Shown here one piece after another: positions 1 through 8,236 of a stretch of DNA of 43,568 nt (position 1 is its first letter; the number at the start of each line of letters is the position of its first letter). Made by a program: the position numbers and the translations under genes. The notes under the pieces are model-generated. The model did no database searches. It was given only the letters and a program-made list of their open reading frames with translations, and was not told where the DNA came from. The DNA lies in NCBI RefSeq assembly GCF_003611475.1, contig NZ_RAXT01000026.1:1-43568 (forward strand). Reading direction: 5' to 3'. This DNA comes from Acinetobacter rongchengensis (GTDB taxonomy: Bacteria; Pseudomonadota; Gammaproteobacteria; Pseudomonadales; Moraxellaceae).

Positions 1-721
1 ATTAATGAACTTTTGGACCAAAGAAAAAAGTGATGTATTTGTTATCGCAATCCAAATGGGGGCGATTGCCGCAGTTATTTATGAATATTGGGGAAAACTG
101 TGGGGCGCAGCGACTGGTTTGTTCACAGGTGAGAAAAAAGGTCGACATCTGGGGATTAGCATTATTGTTGCCTCGATTCCCATTATTATTGTTGGGCTTT
201 CATTTGGACAAGCGGTTAAAGACCTATTATTTAATGATATTACGGTTGCAATTGGTTTGATTGTCGGTGGTTTGATTATATGGTGGGTTGAAAAGAATCC
301 TCCAAAAGTCAACGCTATGGAAGTTGATAATATTTCGATTAAAGAAGCTGCATATATTGGCCTCATCCAGATTTTATCATTGATTCCAGGGACATCTCGT
401 TCAGGTGCAACCATTATTGGCGCGATGATGCTTGGTGTTTCACGCAAAGCAGCAACTGAGTTTTCTTTTTTCCTTGGTATTCCAGTCATCATAGGGGCAG
501 GTTTACTTGATCTTTATCAAAGTTATGATGTATTTAAAACCAACCAGGATTGGGCTGTTTTGGCAACAGGAATCATCGTTTCCTTTGTTTCTGCTTTGAT
601 TTTAATTCGTGTTTTGGTGGCTTATGTGGCTAAACGAGACTTTATGGTCTTTGCTTGGTATCGTATAGCATCTGGATTGTTGATTTTACTATTTGCATTA
701 ACAGGTTGGAGATTATGGTAA
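1..721 (+). CDS. uppP: Undecaprenyl-diphosphatase UppP (BacA family), 5'-truncated by window edge
   Basis: Integral inner-membrane phosphatase that recycles undecaprenyl pyrophosphate to the monophosphate carrier used for peptidoglycan and other envelope glycans. About 238 residues are visible; family members are near 270, and the missing N-terminus carries the first EGLTEFLP-type motif. The reading frame is open to the left edge, so the ATG at base 5 is probably internal. The second family motif is visible as [10 protein letters not shown], with the catalytic-region Arg and Ser, and several hydrophobic helices follow. The stop overlaps the rsmJ start by 7 bp, suggesting translational coupling. 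Identity is confident; only the start is unknown. Confidence 0.95.
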   Translation, partial: LMNFWTKEKSDVFVIAIQMGAIAAVIYEYWGKLWGAATGLFTGEKKGRHLGISIIVASIPIIIVGLSFGQAVKDLLFNDITVAIGLIVGGLIIWWVEKNPPKVNAMEVDNISIKEAAYIGLIQILSLIPGTSRSGATIIGAMMLGVSRKAATEFSFFLGIPVIIGAGLLDLYQSYDVFKTNQDWAVLATGIIVSFVSALILIRVLVAYVAKRDFMVFAWYRIASGLLILLFALTGWRLW

Positions 722-1533
722 GCGATATTCGCTTATTTGCAGAATCCACATTTGTAGAGAAAGCACAGTCTTATCAAACTGTGCTTTCTTCACGAGGAGT
801 GAGCGTAAATATTGAAATCACTGAGAAACTGAATGCACGTTTTTTAAGGTTAAACCCTGAACTTGCTTTATGTGTAGACTCATCAGGTTTGAGTTTATCT
901 GCCAATGGCATGAAAATGCAGCCTGACTGGAAAGCCGAGATTCCACGGTTGAAACGTGCCAGTATCAAGTCTGAAATGATTGCTCGGGCATGTAATATTT
1001 CTGAAAAGCCGTTATTGATTGATGCAACAGCGGGTTTGGGACATGACACGTTACTGATGGCATATTTGGGTGCAGACGTCAGTTTAATCGAGCGTCATCC
1101 GATTTTATTTACCTTATTGGAAGACTCAAAAGTTCAGGCTGAAAACGATCCATTTTTATCTAAAGTGGTCAGTCGTATTCAATTGATTTTTGCTGATTCA
1201 AGTGAATATCTCAATCAAGCTATTCTTGAAGAAAAAAAGGTAGACGTGGTTTATTTAGACCCGATGTTTCCACAACGTGATCAAAACCAACAAGCAGTTA
1301 AAAAACAAGCGCAAGTGAAAAAGCAAATGCAATTACTACATATGCTTTTACCCGAAGATGGCGAGATGGATTTAGGCGATCATCTTTTAGTCTTAGCGCA
1401 ACAAATCGCCAAACGTGTTGTGGTAAAACGTCCAAGACTTGCAGTCTTTTTAAATGATCAGCAACCTGATCATCAGTGGCAAGGTGATGCTTGTCGGTTT
1501 GATGCTTATTTTAGCAATAAGGTTATTGAGTAA
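715..1533 (+). CDS. rsmJ: 16S rRNA (guanine1516-N2)-methyltransferase RsmJ
   Basis: SAM-dependent class I methyltransferase that modifies G1516 of 16S rRNA. With the ATG at 715 the product is 272 residues, close to the roughly 250 of the E. coli protein. The SAM-binding motif DATAGLG lies at about residues 103-109, followed by an acidic LIERHP strand end. The family-specific catalytic-loop motif LDPMFP is at about 181-186. An in-frame start exists at 655, deep inside uppP, but the ATG at 715 has a GGAG Shine-Dalgarno five bases upstream and gives the expected N-terminus. It overlaps the uppP stop, so the two are likely cotranscribed. Confidence 0.92.
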   Translation: MVSDIRLFAESTFVEKAQSYQTVLSSRGVSVNIEITEKLNARFLRLNPELALCVDSSGLSLSANGMKMQPDWKAEIPRLKRASIKSEMIARACNISEKPLLIDATAGLGHDTLLMAYLGADVSLIERHPILFTLLEDSKVQAENDPFLSKVVSRIQLIFADSSEYLNQAILEEKKVDVVYLDPMFPQRDQNQQAVKKQAQVKKQMQLLHMLLPEDGEMDLGDHLLVLAQQIAKRVVVKRPRLAVFLNDQQPDHQWQGDACRFDAYFSNKVIE

Positions 1534-1654
1534 TTTGGTAACTGTTTCAATAATAGTCGAATTATTGATATATAGTTAAATGAAGCATTGATAAAATTTT
1601 AGCCGAGCATAAACTAGTTATGCTGATTTAAGCCACCGCCTTTAAAGAATCTTT

Positions 1655-3091
1655 ATGATAGATCTTAAACCGTCAATTAACTTCTGGCATGATTTAAAAA
1701 GTAACCAACGTGCAGGGGTTTGGTTATTTTTAGGATCTCGAAAGTCCTTACAAATTGTTCGTCCCTCTATTCTCCAACTGATCTTTTGGGGATTATTGGG
1801 AGGCTGCGCCAACACATTATTCAGTTGGTTAGTGGCAGGCGATGGTGGCGTATTTAATAAACAAGGTTTGGTCAGTTATGCACTGTGGCCTTTTATCGCA
1901 CTTATTGTGGGTATTTTCCTGTCTCAGCGGACCAACAATCCCCGTTTGATGCTTGTTCCTGCATTGTTGTGGTTGGTTCTCGATACACACATCATGTTGT
2001 TTCAATGCCTATTGCAATATTTAGGCAATCAAGATCTTTTACCCTATGTTTTTTATGATGTGATTCCATTGCTATTTTTTGCCTTGTTTATTTGGCAAAG
2101 CCTTGCAGTGGTTTGGGTGATTTCAAGAGAATTACACTGGCCGTGGTGGGAACGTGCTTTGATCATGTTTGCGACCGTAGCAACATTATTTACATGGCAA
2201 GTTTCAATTAAAGAGCAACCGATTTGGAAAGTGGAAGAAGTTCCACCCAGTTTGAGTGAAAAAGCATTTTATGGCCAAGGCCAACTACTCAATAAAGCTT
2301 TAGAGCAAGTTCAATTTGGAGAATTTGCAAAAACGCATTGGTATTTCTTAGGCGTTGCAGGTGCAAGTTATCAAGATGTTTTTAAGTTTGAAATCGATCG
2401 AATTAAAGAACAATTTGATACTCGTTTTGGTACTTTTGGACGTTCTATCGAATTGGTGAACAATCCAGCAAGTATCAATGAAACACCGATTGCCTCAAAA
2501 ACCAGTATAGATCTCGCTTTACGCCGTATCGGTCAACAGATGAACCGTGAAAGTGATGTGTTGTTTTTATATATGACATCACATGGTTTGCCTAATCAAT
2601 TTGAAATGGAAAATGAGCCGATTGATTTAGATGATGTCGATCCTAAATGGCTTCGAGAAAGTTTAGACAAGTCTGGAATCCGTTGGAAGGTGATAGTGAT
2701 TTCTGCTTGTTATTCAGGTAGTTTTATTTCAGCTTTGCAATCTCCTGACACTTTGATTATCACTGCATCTGCGGCAGATCGTGCCTCTTTTGGCTGTTCG
2801 AATGAAGCTGATTATACTTACTTTGGACGAGCTTTTTTTGACCAAGCGATGCGCGAACAAACGACCTTAAAAGCGGCATTTAAAGAGGCCACTGAAACAG
2901 TCGCTAAGTGGGAAAATGCACAAGGTTTTGAACCTTCTGAACCACAATGGGTGATTGGTAAAAATATGGAAATGATGCTGCCACAATTAGAGCAACATTT
3001 ATTTCCACAACAAGCTGTGGTTAATGCGACCCAAAGTAAAAGCATAGCGTTGGATACTCAACAGAAACCACTTTTAACAACAACGCCTTAA
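1655..3091 (+). CDS. Membrane-anchored C13 (legumain/caspase-like) family peptidase
   Basis: A 478-residue protein with an N-terminal membrane domain of about five hydrophobic segments (roughly residues 36-60, 74-90, 98-122, 133-157, 167-182) and a soluble C-terminal peptidase C13-like domain. The clan CD catalytic dyad is visible: His310 in MTSHG at the end of a hydrophobic strand, and Cys352 in ISACYSG at the end of the next strand. Legumain-type enzymes cut after Asn or Asp, but substrate and membrane topology cannot be read here. The last 60 or so residues are low-complexity and Gln-rich. It stands alone between rsmJ and the esterase gene, with a weak AAAGAAT ribosome-binding site. Confidence 0.8.
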   Translation: MIDLKPSINFWHDLKSNQRAGVWLFLGSRKSLQIVRPSILQLIFWGLLGGCANTLFSWLVAGDGGVFNKQGLVSYALWPFIALIVGIFLSQRTNNPRLMLVPALLWLVLDTHIMLFQCLLQYLGNQDLLPYVFYDVIPLLFFALFIWQSLAVVWVISRELHWPWWERALIMFATVATLFTWQVSIKEQPIWKVEEVPPSLSEKAFYGQGQLLNKALEQVQFGEFAKTHWYFLGVAGASYQDVFKFEIDRIKEQFDTRFGTFGRSIELVNNPASINETPIASKTSIDLALRRIGQQMNRESDVLFLYMTSHGLPNQFEMENEPIDLDDVDPKWLRESLDKSGIRWKVIVISACYSGSFISALQSPDTLIITASAADRASFGCSNEADYTYFGRAFFDQAMREQTTLKAAFKEATETVAKWENAQGFEPSEPQWVIGKNMEMMLPQLEQHLFPQQAVVNATQSKSIALDTQQKPLLTTTP

Positions 3092-3139
3092 GTTGTGTGT
3101 TGTGCTGGTTTTAAATATGAAAACATAGGGGATTTTAAG

Positions 3140-3976
3140 GTGGAACTACTCAATAAAAATATCTGTTTTGATGGTGAGCAAAGAATTTATCAAACTCAAT
3201 CTCAAACGTTAAAAGGCCCGACTAAGTTTGCTGTTTTTATTCCCCCACAAGCTTTAAATGGACAAAAATGTCCTGCTCTATATTATTTGGCAGGTCTAAC
3301 TTGTACAGAAGAAACCTTTATTATTAAAGCACATGCGCAACGTTTAGCTGCACAATTAGGTTTGATTCTAATTGCTCCTGATACTTCGCCACGAGGTGAC
3401 GCTGTTGCTCAAGGCGATTCGTGGGATTTAGGCCAAGGTGCTGGTTTTTATTTAAACGCGACTCAAGCGCCTTGGGCTGAACATTTTCAGATGGAAAGCT
3501 ATATCGTCGAGGAGCTATATCCTTTACTTATTCAAGAATTACCGATACAAGCTGAAGCGATCGGTGTATTTGGCCACAGTATGGGAGGGCATGGCGCATT
3601 GACCTTGGCTTGGAAATATCCTGAGAAATTCAAGTCAGTGTCTGCATTTGCGCCAATTTGTGCGCCTTGTGAATGTCCTTGGGGTGAAAAAGCATTTTCA
3701 AATTATCTTGGTCAAGATCGTATTGAATGGGCCAAGCATGATGCAACACAATTGCTTTTAACCAAAGGACCTTTGTTTGATGAGGTACTGATCGATCAAG
3801 GCACAGATGATCAATTTTATAGTCAATTAAACCCTGAAAAATACCAACAGGCTTGTGAGCAAGTGGGGCAAAAACTGAGTTTAAGATTTCAAAAGGGTTA
3901 TGATCATGGTTATTATTTTATACAAAGTTTCATCGATGATCATTTACAATTTCATGCGATCCAATTGCAGAAGTAG
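3140..3976 (+). CDS. S-formylglutathione hydrolase (esterase D family)
   Basis: Cytosolic alpha/beta hydrolase that releases formate from S-formylglutathione in glutathione-dependent formaldehyde detoxification. Starting at the GTG at 3140 gives 278 residues beginning MELLNKNICFDGEQRIYQ, matching the usual family N-terminus and length; the preceding AGGGG at about 3126-3130 supports this start over an earlier in-frame GTG at 3095. The nucleophile elbow GHSMGG places Ser147, the acid is in DQGTDDQF near residue 223, and the catalytic His is His256 in GYDHGYYF. No formaldehyde dehydrogenase gene is adjacent. Family symbols in use are fghA and frmB. Confidence 0.92.
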   Translation: MELLNKNICFDGEQRIYQTQSQTLKGPTKFAVFIPPQALNGQKCPALYYLAGLTCTEETFIIKAHAQRLAAQLGLILIAPDTSPRGDAVAQGDSWDLGQGAGFYLNATQAPWAEHFQMESYIVEELYPLLIQELPIQAEAIGVFGHSMGGHGALTLAWKYPEKFKSVSAFAPICAPCECPWGEKAFSNYLGQDRIEWAKHDATQLLLTKGPLFDEVLIDQGTDDQFYSQLNPEKYQQACEQVGQKLSLRFQKGYDHGYYFIQSFIDDHLQFHAIQLQK

Positions 3977-4077
3977 TTTTTTAAAGAATTCGATTGTTTA
4001 AAAGTAGATCGAAGATTGGTAAATGCTAAAAATACCTAAAAAATATGGTTTTTTGAGTAGATCTTTTTGAATGAAGT

Positions 4078-4107
4078 GTAGCAGTCTATCTACGGATAAA
4101 CTGCTAC
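4078..4107 (+). terminator. Weak stem-loop downstream of esterase gene
   Basis: GTAGCAGT and ACTGCTAC form an eight-base-pair stem around a 14-base loop. No run of T follows, so Rho-independent termination is doubtful. It is the only clear structure in the 228-bp gap before the DUF898 gene. Confidence 0.3.
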
Positions 4108-4204
4108 AAACAACAAACTATTTCATTATACTGTTAAAAAATATACACTGAGTTAGACAACTTTTTGAATTAAAAATCAAATAATATTTGGCAATAAGAG
4201 AAGA

Positions 4205-5314
4205 ATGATGCAGAACCAAACAATGTCAGATTTTCCTGAAAGTTCAACTTTAAACTTAAATACAACACCGCCGCCAATAGAAACGCCAACGGAGCAACAA
4301 TATCCAAGCATTCGCCGTTTTAAATTTCATGGCGATGCAATGGAATATTTTGGTATTTGGATCGTCAATATTTTACTGACCATTGTTACTTTAAGTCTGT
4401 ATGCACCATGGGCAAAAGTACGTCGTTTACGTTATTTCTATGGCAATACTGAATTTTTCCGTAGACGCTTTGATTTTACAGGTATACCGACAAAAATCTT
4501 AATTGGCCGTCTTATTGCATTGGGTATTTATGCTGCGTTTAGTATTTCATCGCAATACTCTGGAATCGCAACATTGGTTGGTTTTGTTTTACTTTATATG
4601 GCCGTGCCTTGGCTGATTCGTGCCACGATGCGTTTTACCGCCAGAAATAGTAAGTTTGGAAATAGTCGTTTTTATTTCGATGGAACAACCAAAGAATCCT
4701 ACAAAGTCTTTTTTCTAAGTATTGCTATTTATTTTTTTTCTTTGGGTATTTTCGCCCCTGTAGCAATTTGGTTGTATAAAAAATATTATATTAGTCATCT
4801 ATATGCTGGACAATTAGAGTTCAAGTTACATGCGGATTGGCCTGCGTATATGAGTGCAGTTTATATTCCAATCTTTATGTCTATTGGGGTGATGATTGGA
4901 TTTGGAATTATATATTTTTCAATTGTTGGTGCGATTGCAGGGTTTTCGCCACAGATGGTGATGATTGGTGTATTTGCTATTTATGCGATTGCAGGACTCT
5001 TTATTTATCCACTGAGTGCGGCTCGTATTTTTATTACCACTTGGAATAATACAACGGTTGGACATAGTCAATTTAAAACAGATTGTAATCAATGGCGCTA
5101 TGCATGGATTATTGCATCGAACTGGATTGCAAAAATTTTGAGTATCGGTTTATTGTCGGCTTGGGCTGCGATTCGTATTCACAAATATCAAGTTGAATCG
5201 ATGAGCCTGGTTTTACATGATGATCCTGATCAAATGATGAATCTTGCTCAACAAGACCATAGTGCGCTTGCGGAAGAAATTAGCGACATTTTTGATCTCG
5301 ATATTTCTTTATAA
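4205..5314 (+). CDS. YjgN family (DUF898) polytopic membrane protein
   Basis: A 369-residue inner-membrane protein of unknown function. After a 35-residue polar Pro/Thr-rich N-terminus comes the DUF898 signature: FKFHGDAMEYFGIW, the hydrophobic TLSLYAPWAKVR stretch and a second similar half (LGIFAPVAIWLYKKYY, then the LLSAWAAIRIHKYQ region). At least six hydrophobic segments alternate with basic loops. The tail is acidic (AEEISDIFDLDISL). A second ATG lies one codon downstream, so the start is uncertain by one residue. The M48 peptidase gene follows after 30 bp, an arrangement suggesting an operon and a joint envelope role, which is inference. Confidence 0.88.
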   Translation: MMQNQTMSDFPESSTLNLNTTPPPIETPTEQQYPSIRRFKFHGDAMEYFGIWIVNILLTIVTLSLYAPWAKVRRLRYFYGNTEFFRRRFDFTGIPTKILIGRLIALGIYAAFSISSQYSGIATLVGFVLLYMAVPWLIRATMRFTARNSKFGNSRFYFDGTTKESYKVFFLSIAIYFFSLGIFAPVAIWLYKKYYISHLYAGQLEFKLHADWPAYMSAVYIPIFMSIGVMIGFGIIYFSIVGAIAGFSPQMVMIGVFAIYAIAGLFIYPLSAARIFITTWNNTTVGHSQFKTDCNQWRYAWIIASNWIAKILSIGLLSAWAAIRIHKYQVESMSLVLHDDPDQMMNLAQQDHSALAEEISDIFDLDISL

Positions 5315-5344
5315 CTTAAACCCATGAGCTGAATTGGATGATAT

Positions 5345-6466
5345 ATGTCGCAATCTATTGACGTAATTTTCTATGATGGTGTGGTGTCTAGGCCGCAACA
5401 AGCACGTATTTCTGCATCATCACCATCTGAAATTCTGATTCGTTATGGTGAGCAGTTACAACAGCAACGGCGTTATTTGTATGATGATATGGTGCTGATT
5501 GGTGCTTTAGGGAAATTACACCCCGTGATTGAACTCAAAGATGATGCACGGATTGAATTTCAAGCTCCATTACCTGAGTGGTTCAATTATGGGACAAAAG
5601 GGGTGCAGCATTCGGTTTGGAAATTAGAACGTTCTCCTAGTTTGATCATTTTTAGTTTGGTTTTTGTGGTGGCATTTTGCTTTGCTTTAATTCAATGGGG
5701 AATACCCGCAGCTTCTCATTATGTTGCATTTAAATTACCAGCAAATACTTTGGATAAAATTGGCGATGAAGTTGAAGAATATGTGATTGAAAATATGACG
5801 AAACCAAGCCATCTTGCTCAAGGGCAACGAGATCAGATTAAAGCGCAATATTTAGCTACAATTGCAGAAGGTCATCCTGCGAAATTAATTTTCCGAGAAG
5901 GTGATCATTTAGGTGCAAATGCGGTCGCACTTCCTAATAATACGATTATTATTACCGATGAATTGATTGAATTAGCACATAGTGATCAAGAGATTTTGGG
6001 CGTTTTAGCGCATGAACAAGGGCATTTGGTTGAGCGACATAGCTTACAACAAGGGCTTTCTAGTCTGGGCATGAGTGTGTTGTATATTGCAATGACAGGC
6101 GACAGTTCAGATTTATTAACTTCTCTACCCGCAGCGATGATTGGTGCGAATTATTCACGTAAATTTGAAAAAGAAGCTGATCTATATGCTTTAAAATTGA
6201 TGGATCGTAAACATATAGAAGTGGCGCATTTTGCGAACTTTTTACAACGTTTAAATGATGAAGTCGCAGCCGAAGAAAAAGCAGAAGATTCTACTCGAAA
6301 GTCAGATTCGGATAAAAAGACGGATCCAAGCAAAGCACAAAAAGAGCAGACTGAAGAAAATACGCATTTAGCGGTTTTGGATGCTTTATCTTCACATCCT
6401 GCGACTGAAGAGCGTATTCAAATGGTTCGTGATTTTGAAAAGCAGCAACAATCCAAACATCAATAA
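5345..6466 (+). CDS. Membrane-tethered M48 family zinc metallopeptidase
   Basis: A 373-residue protein with an N-terminal soluble part (about 1-95), one hydrophobic segment (about 98-120) and an M48 peptidase domain. The zinc motif is HEQGH at 223-227, and the third ligand is probably Glu277 in FEKEAD, the spacing expected for M48. A charged, low-complexity insert rich in Lys, Asp, Ser and Glu (about residues 305-340) precedes a SSHPATEERIQ motif typical of the domain's C-terminal end. Relatives such as HtpX and BepA act in envelope protein quality control. The tight spacing behind the DUF898 gene suggests coordinated expression. The substrate is unknown. Confidence 0.9.
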   Translation: MSQSIDVIFYDGVVSRPQQARISASSPSEILIRYGEQLQQQRRYLYDDMVLIGALGKLHPVIELKDDARIEFQAPLPEWFNYGTKGVQHSVWKLERSPSLIIFSLVFVVAFCFALIQWGIPAASHYVAFKLPANTLDKIGDEVEEYVIENMTKPSHLAQGQRDQIKAQYLATIAEGHPAKLIFREGDHLGANAVALPNNTIIITDELIELAHSDQEILGVLAHEQGHLVERHSLQQGLSSLGMSVLYIAMTGDSSDLLTSLPAAMIGANYSRKFEKEADLYALKLMDRKHIEVAHFANFLQRLNDEVAAEEKAEDSTRKSDSDKKTDPSKAQKEQTEENTHLAVLDALSSHPATEERIQMVRDFEKQQQSKHQ

Positions 6467-6518
6467 AACTGTATAGGATTGAAAATTCTCAATACTTTAG
6501 ATTCTTTTCATATATACC

Positions 6519-6565
6519 CCAATCCTTGATCATTCAAGTCTTCATTTTTAAATGATCAAGATTGG
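6519..6565 (+). terminator. Long stem-loop between M48 peptidase and rpe
   Basis: CCAATCCTTGATCATT pairs with AATGATCAAGATTGG, a 15-bp stem with one bulged C and a 16-base loop. It lacks a downstream T-run on the plus strand, so it may be a terminator assisted by Rho or an mRNA 3'-end stabiliser. Confidence 0.4.
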
Positions 6566-6646
6566 TAAAACTGTTGGTTTTTGAAACAATTCAGCGTTTT
6601 AAGTTTGTTATACTATGCAAAATCCAAATTTACGCTAGGTTGATTC

Positions 6647-7333
6647 ATGTCAAAGCCATATTTGATTGCACCTTCAATTCTTTCTGCTGACTTTGCTCGT
6701 TTAGGTGAAGATGTTGAAAAAGTATTGGAAGCAGGTGCTGATGTTGTCCATTTTGATGTGATGGACAATCACTATGTTCCAAACTTAACTTTTGGTGCAG
6801 GCATATGTAAGGCATTGAAAAAATATGGAATTAAGGCGCCGATCGATGTGCATCTCATGGTTTCACCTGTAGACCGTATGATTGGTGACTTTTTAGAAGC
6901 AGGCGCGGATATTATTACTTTCCATCCTGAAGCGACACATCATATTGATCGTTCTTTACAGTTGATTAAATCTGGTGGTGCAAAAGCAGGTTTAGTGTTT
7001 AACCCTGCAACACCATTACATTATTTAGACTACGTTTTGGATAAAGTTGATCAAGTGCTATTGATGAGTGTTAACCCAGGTTTTGGTGGTCAAACATTTA
7101 TTCCAATGACTTTAGATAAATTACGTCAAGCACGCCAAATCATTGATGCATCAGGCCGAGATATTCGTTTAGAAGTAGATGGTGGTGTTTCACCTACAAA
7201 TATCCGTGAGATTGCTGAGGCTGGTGCAGATATGTTTGTTGCTGGTTCTGCTATTTTTGGCAAACCTGATTATCAAGTTGTGATTGATGAAATGCGTTCA
7301 GAACTTGCAAAAGTAGGCAGTAGAAATACTTAA
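6647..7333 (+). CDS. rpe: Ribulose-phosphate 3-epimerase
   Basis: Cytosolic TIM-barrel enzyme that interconverts D-ribulose 5-phosphate and D-xylulose 5-phosphate in the pentose phosphate pathway. At 228 residues it has the family's normal length. Visible motifs are the N-terminal [14 protein letters not shown], the metal-binding region [22 protein letters not shown], the phosphate-binding VNPGFGGQ and the late LEVDGGV and VAGSAIFG segments. A TATACT -10-like box is at 6609-6614 with no convincing -35. The gene is monocistronic in appearance, ending before the repeat array and the terminator at 7477-7502. Confidence 0.97.
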   Translation: MSKPYLIAPSILSADFARLGEDVEKVLEAGADVVHFDVMDNHYVPNLTFGAGICKALKKYGIKAPIDVHLMVSPVDRMIGDFLEAGADIITFHPEATHHIDRSLQLIKSGGAKAGLVFNPATPLHYLDYVLDKVDQVLLMSVNPGFGGQTFIPMTLDKLRQARQIIDASGRDIRLEVDGGVSPTNIREIAEAGADMFVAGSAIFGKPDYQVVIDEMRSELAKVGSRNT

Positions 7334-7360
7334 TTATTTCCACTTTCTGATCCGTTAATC

Positions 7361-7420
7361 TGTGGATAACTTTGATGATAACTCTATGGATAACTGTGTT
7401 GATAACCACATGGATAAATT
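7361..7420 (+). repeat. Five 12-bp tandem repeats with DnaA-box-like cores
   Basis: Units start at 7361, 7373, 7385, 7397 and 7409: TGTGGATAACTT, TGATGATAACTC, TATGGATAACTG, TGTTGATAACCA, CATGGATAAATT. Every unit has GATAA at offset 5-9. The first contains TGTGGATAA, the exact reverse complement of the consensus DnaA box TTATCCACA; the others are one- or two-mismatch variants, all in the same orientation. The array lies just after the rpe stop in the 349-bp gap 7334-7682, which otherwise holds the terminator at 7477-7502 and an AT-rich promoter region for the copper genes. Confidence 0.8.
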
Positions 7421-7476
7421 GGGTTTAAAATAATCAATTGAATATCAATAGTTTGTAAAATAGACAAGTTGTGTGT

Positions 7477-7502
7477 AAAAAGAGCTCAAATGAGCTCTTT
7501 TT
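7477..7502 (+). terminator. Rho-independent terminator downstream of rpe
   Basis: A near-perfect palindrome with a GAGCTC/GAGCTC core, a four-base loop AAAT and flanking A and T runs. The symmetric A/T tails mean it could work in both directions. Confidence 0.85.
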
Positions 7503-7682
7503 ATATTATTTTTTGGTGATAAATAAAGTTAAATGGCGTATTTATTTTGATCAAGTTTTAGATAAATTAAAAGCTTAATCATTAAACAACTGATTTATTG
7601 ATGTTTTGTTAAGTATATTTGCTACACATCCAATAATTCTATATGCTTAATCTATATCTATGATCGATTTTATTTGGTTTCT

Positions 7683-8180
7683 ATGTTAACTCAACTCTAC
7701 AAACAGGCTTGGTTTGTTTGTCTTATGGTTTTTACCATAGGGTGGAGTAGTGTGTCTGTTGCATCGGTAAAAACTTTGCATATAAGCATGCAAATGCAAC
7801 ATGAACAAATGAATCAGACCGATGTAGCACACCAGCAAATGATGCAAGTTATGTCTGTTCAAGACATGAAAGCACATTGTGCTGATATGCAGATGCAATT
7901 AGAAAATCAACATGCATATTCAGATGTTCAAACAGATGTGCAAAAGCAAAATCTAACGGATTGTCATAAACAGCTGATTCAATCTAAACAAGTACAGCAT
8001 TCTGAATGTCAGGATTGTGCTTTATTTGCATGCCAGTCTTCTATTGTTTGGTTTAATACAGACATTCCTCAGATCAGTTCACCAGAACATACACAGCACT
8101 TAAATTCTCTACAAAGTTTTTATCAAGCTCAACATCTTGCTGGGCATTGGCAAGAAATTTTACGTCCTCCCAAAGCTTAA
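7683..8180 (+). CDS. Small exported His/Met/Cys-rich protein, probable copper-operon leader (CopL-like)
   Basis: A 165-residue protein with an N-terminal hydrophobic signal-like segment (about residues 8-27). The mature part is rich in Met, His, Gln and Cys, with many MQ and HxxM pairs and a Cys cluster CxxC-x3-C near the end (SECQDCALFACQ). It sits 56 bp upstream of copA in the same direction. Its position and metal-ligand-rich composition suggest a periplasmic copper-binding or copper-sensing accessory like CopL proteins, but it was not matched to a named domain. The ATG at 7683 is preferred over a TTG at 7674; the ribosome-binding site is weak in either case. Confidence 0.65.
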   Translation: MLTQLYKQAWFVCLMVFTIGWSSVSVASVKTLHISMQMQHEQMNQTDVAHQQMMQVMSVQDMKAHCADMQMQLENQHAYSDVQTDVQKQNLTDCHKQLIQSKQVQHSECQDCALFACQSSIVWFNTDIPQISSPEHTQHLNSLQSFYQAQHLAGHWQEILRPPKA

Positions 8181-8236
8181 TTCTTATTTTTTAAATTATT
8201 AATTTTTAAAATTTTTTAAAATTATAGGATTAAGTC

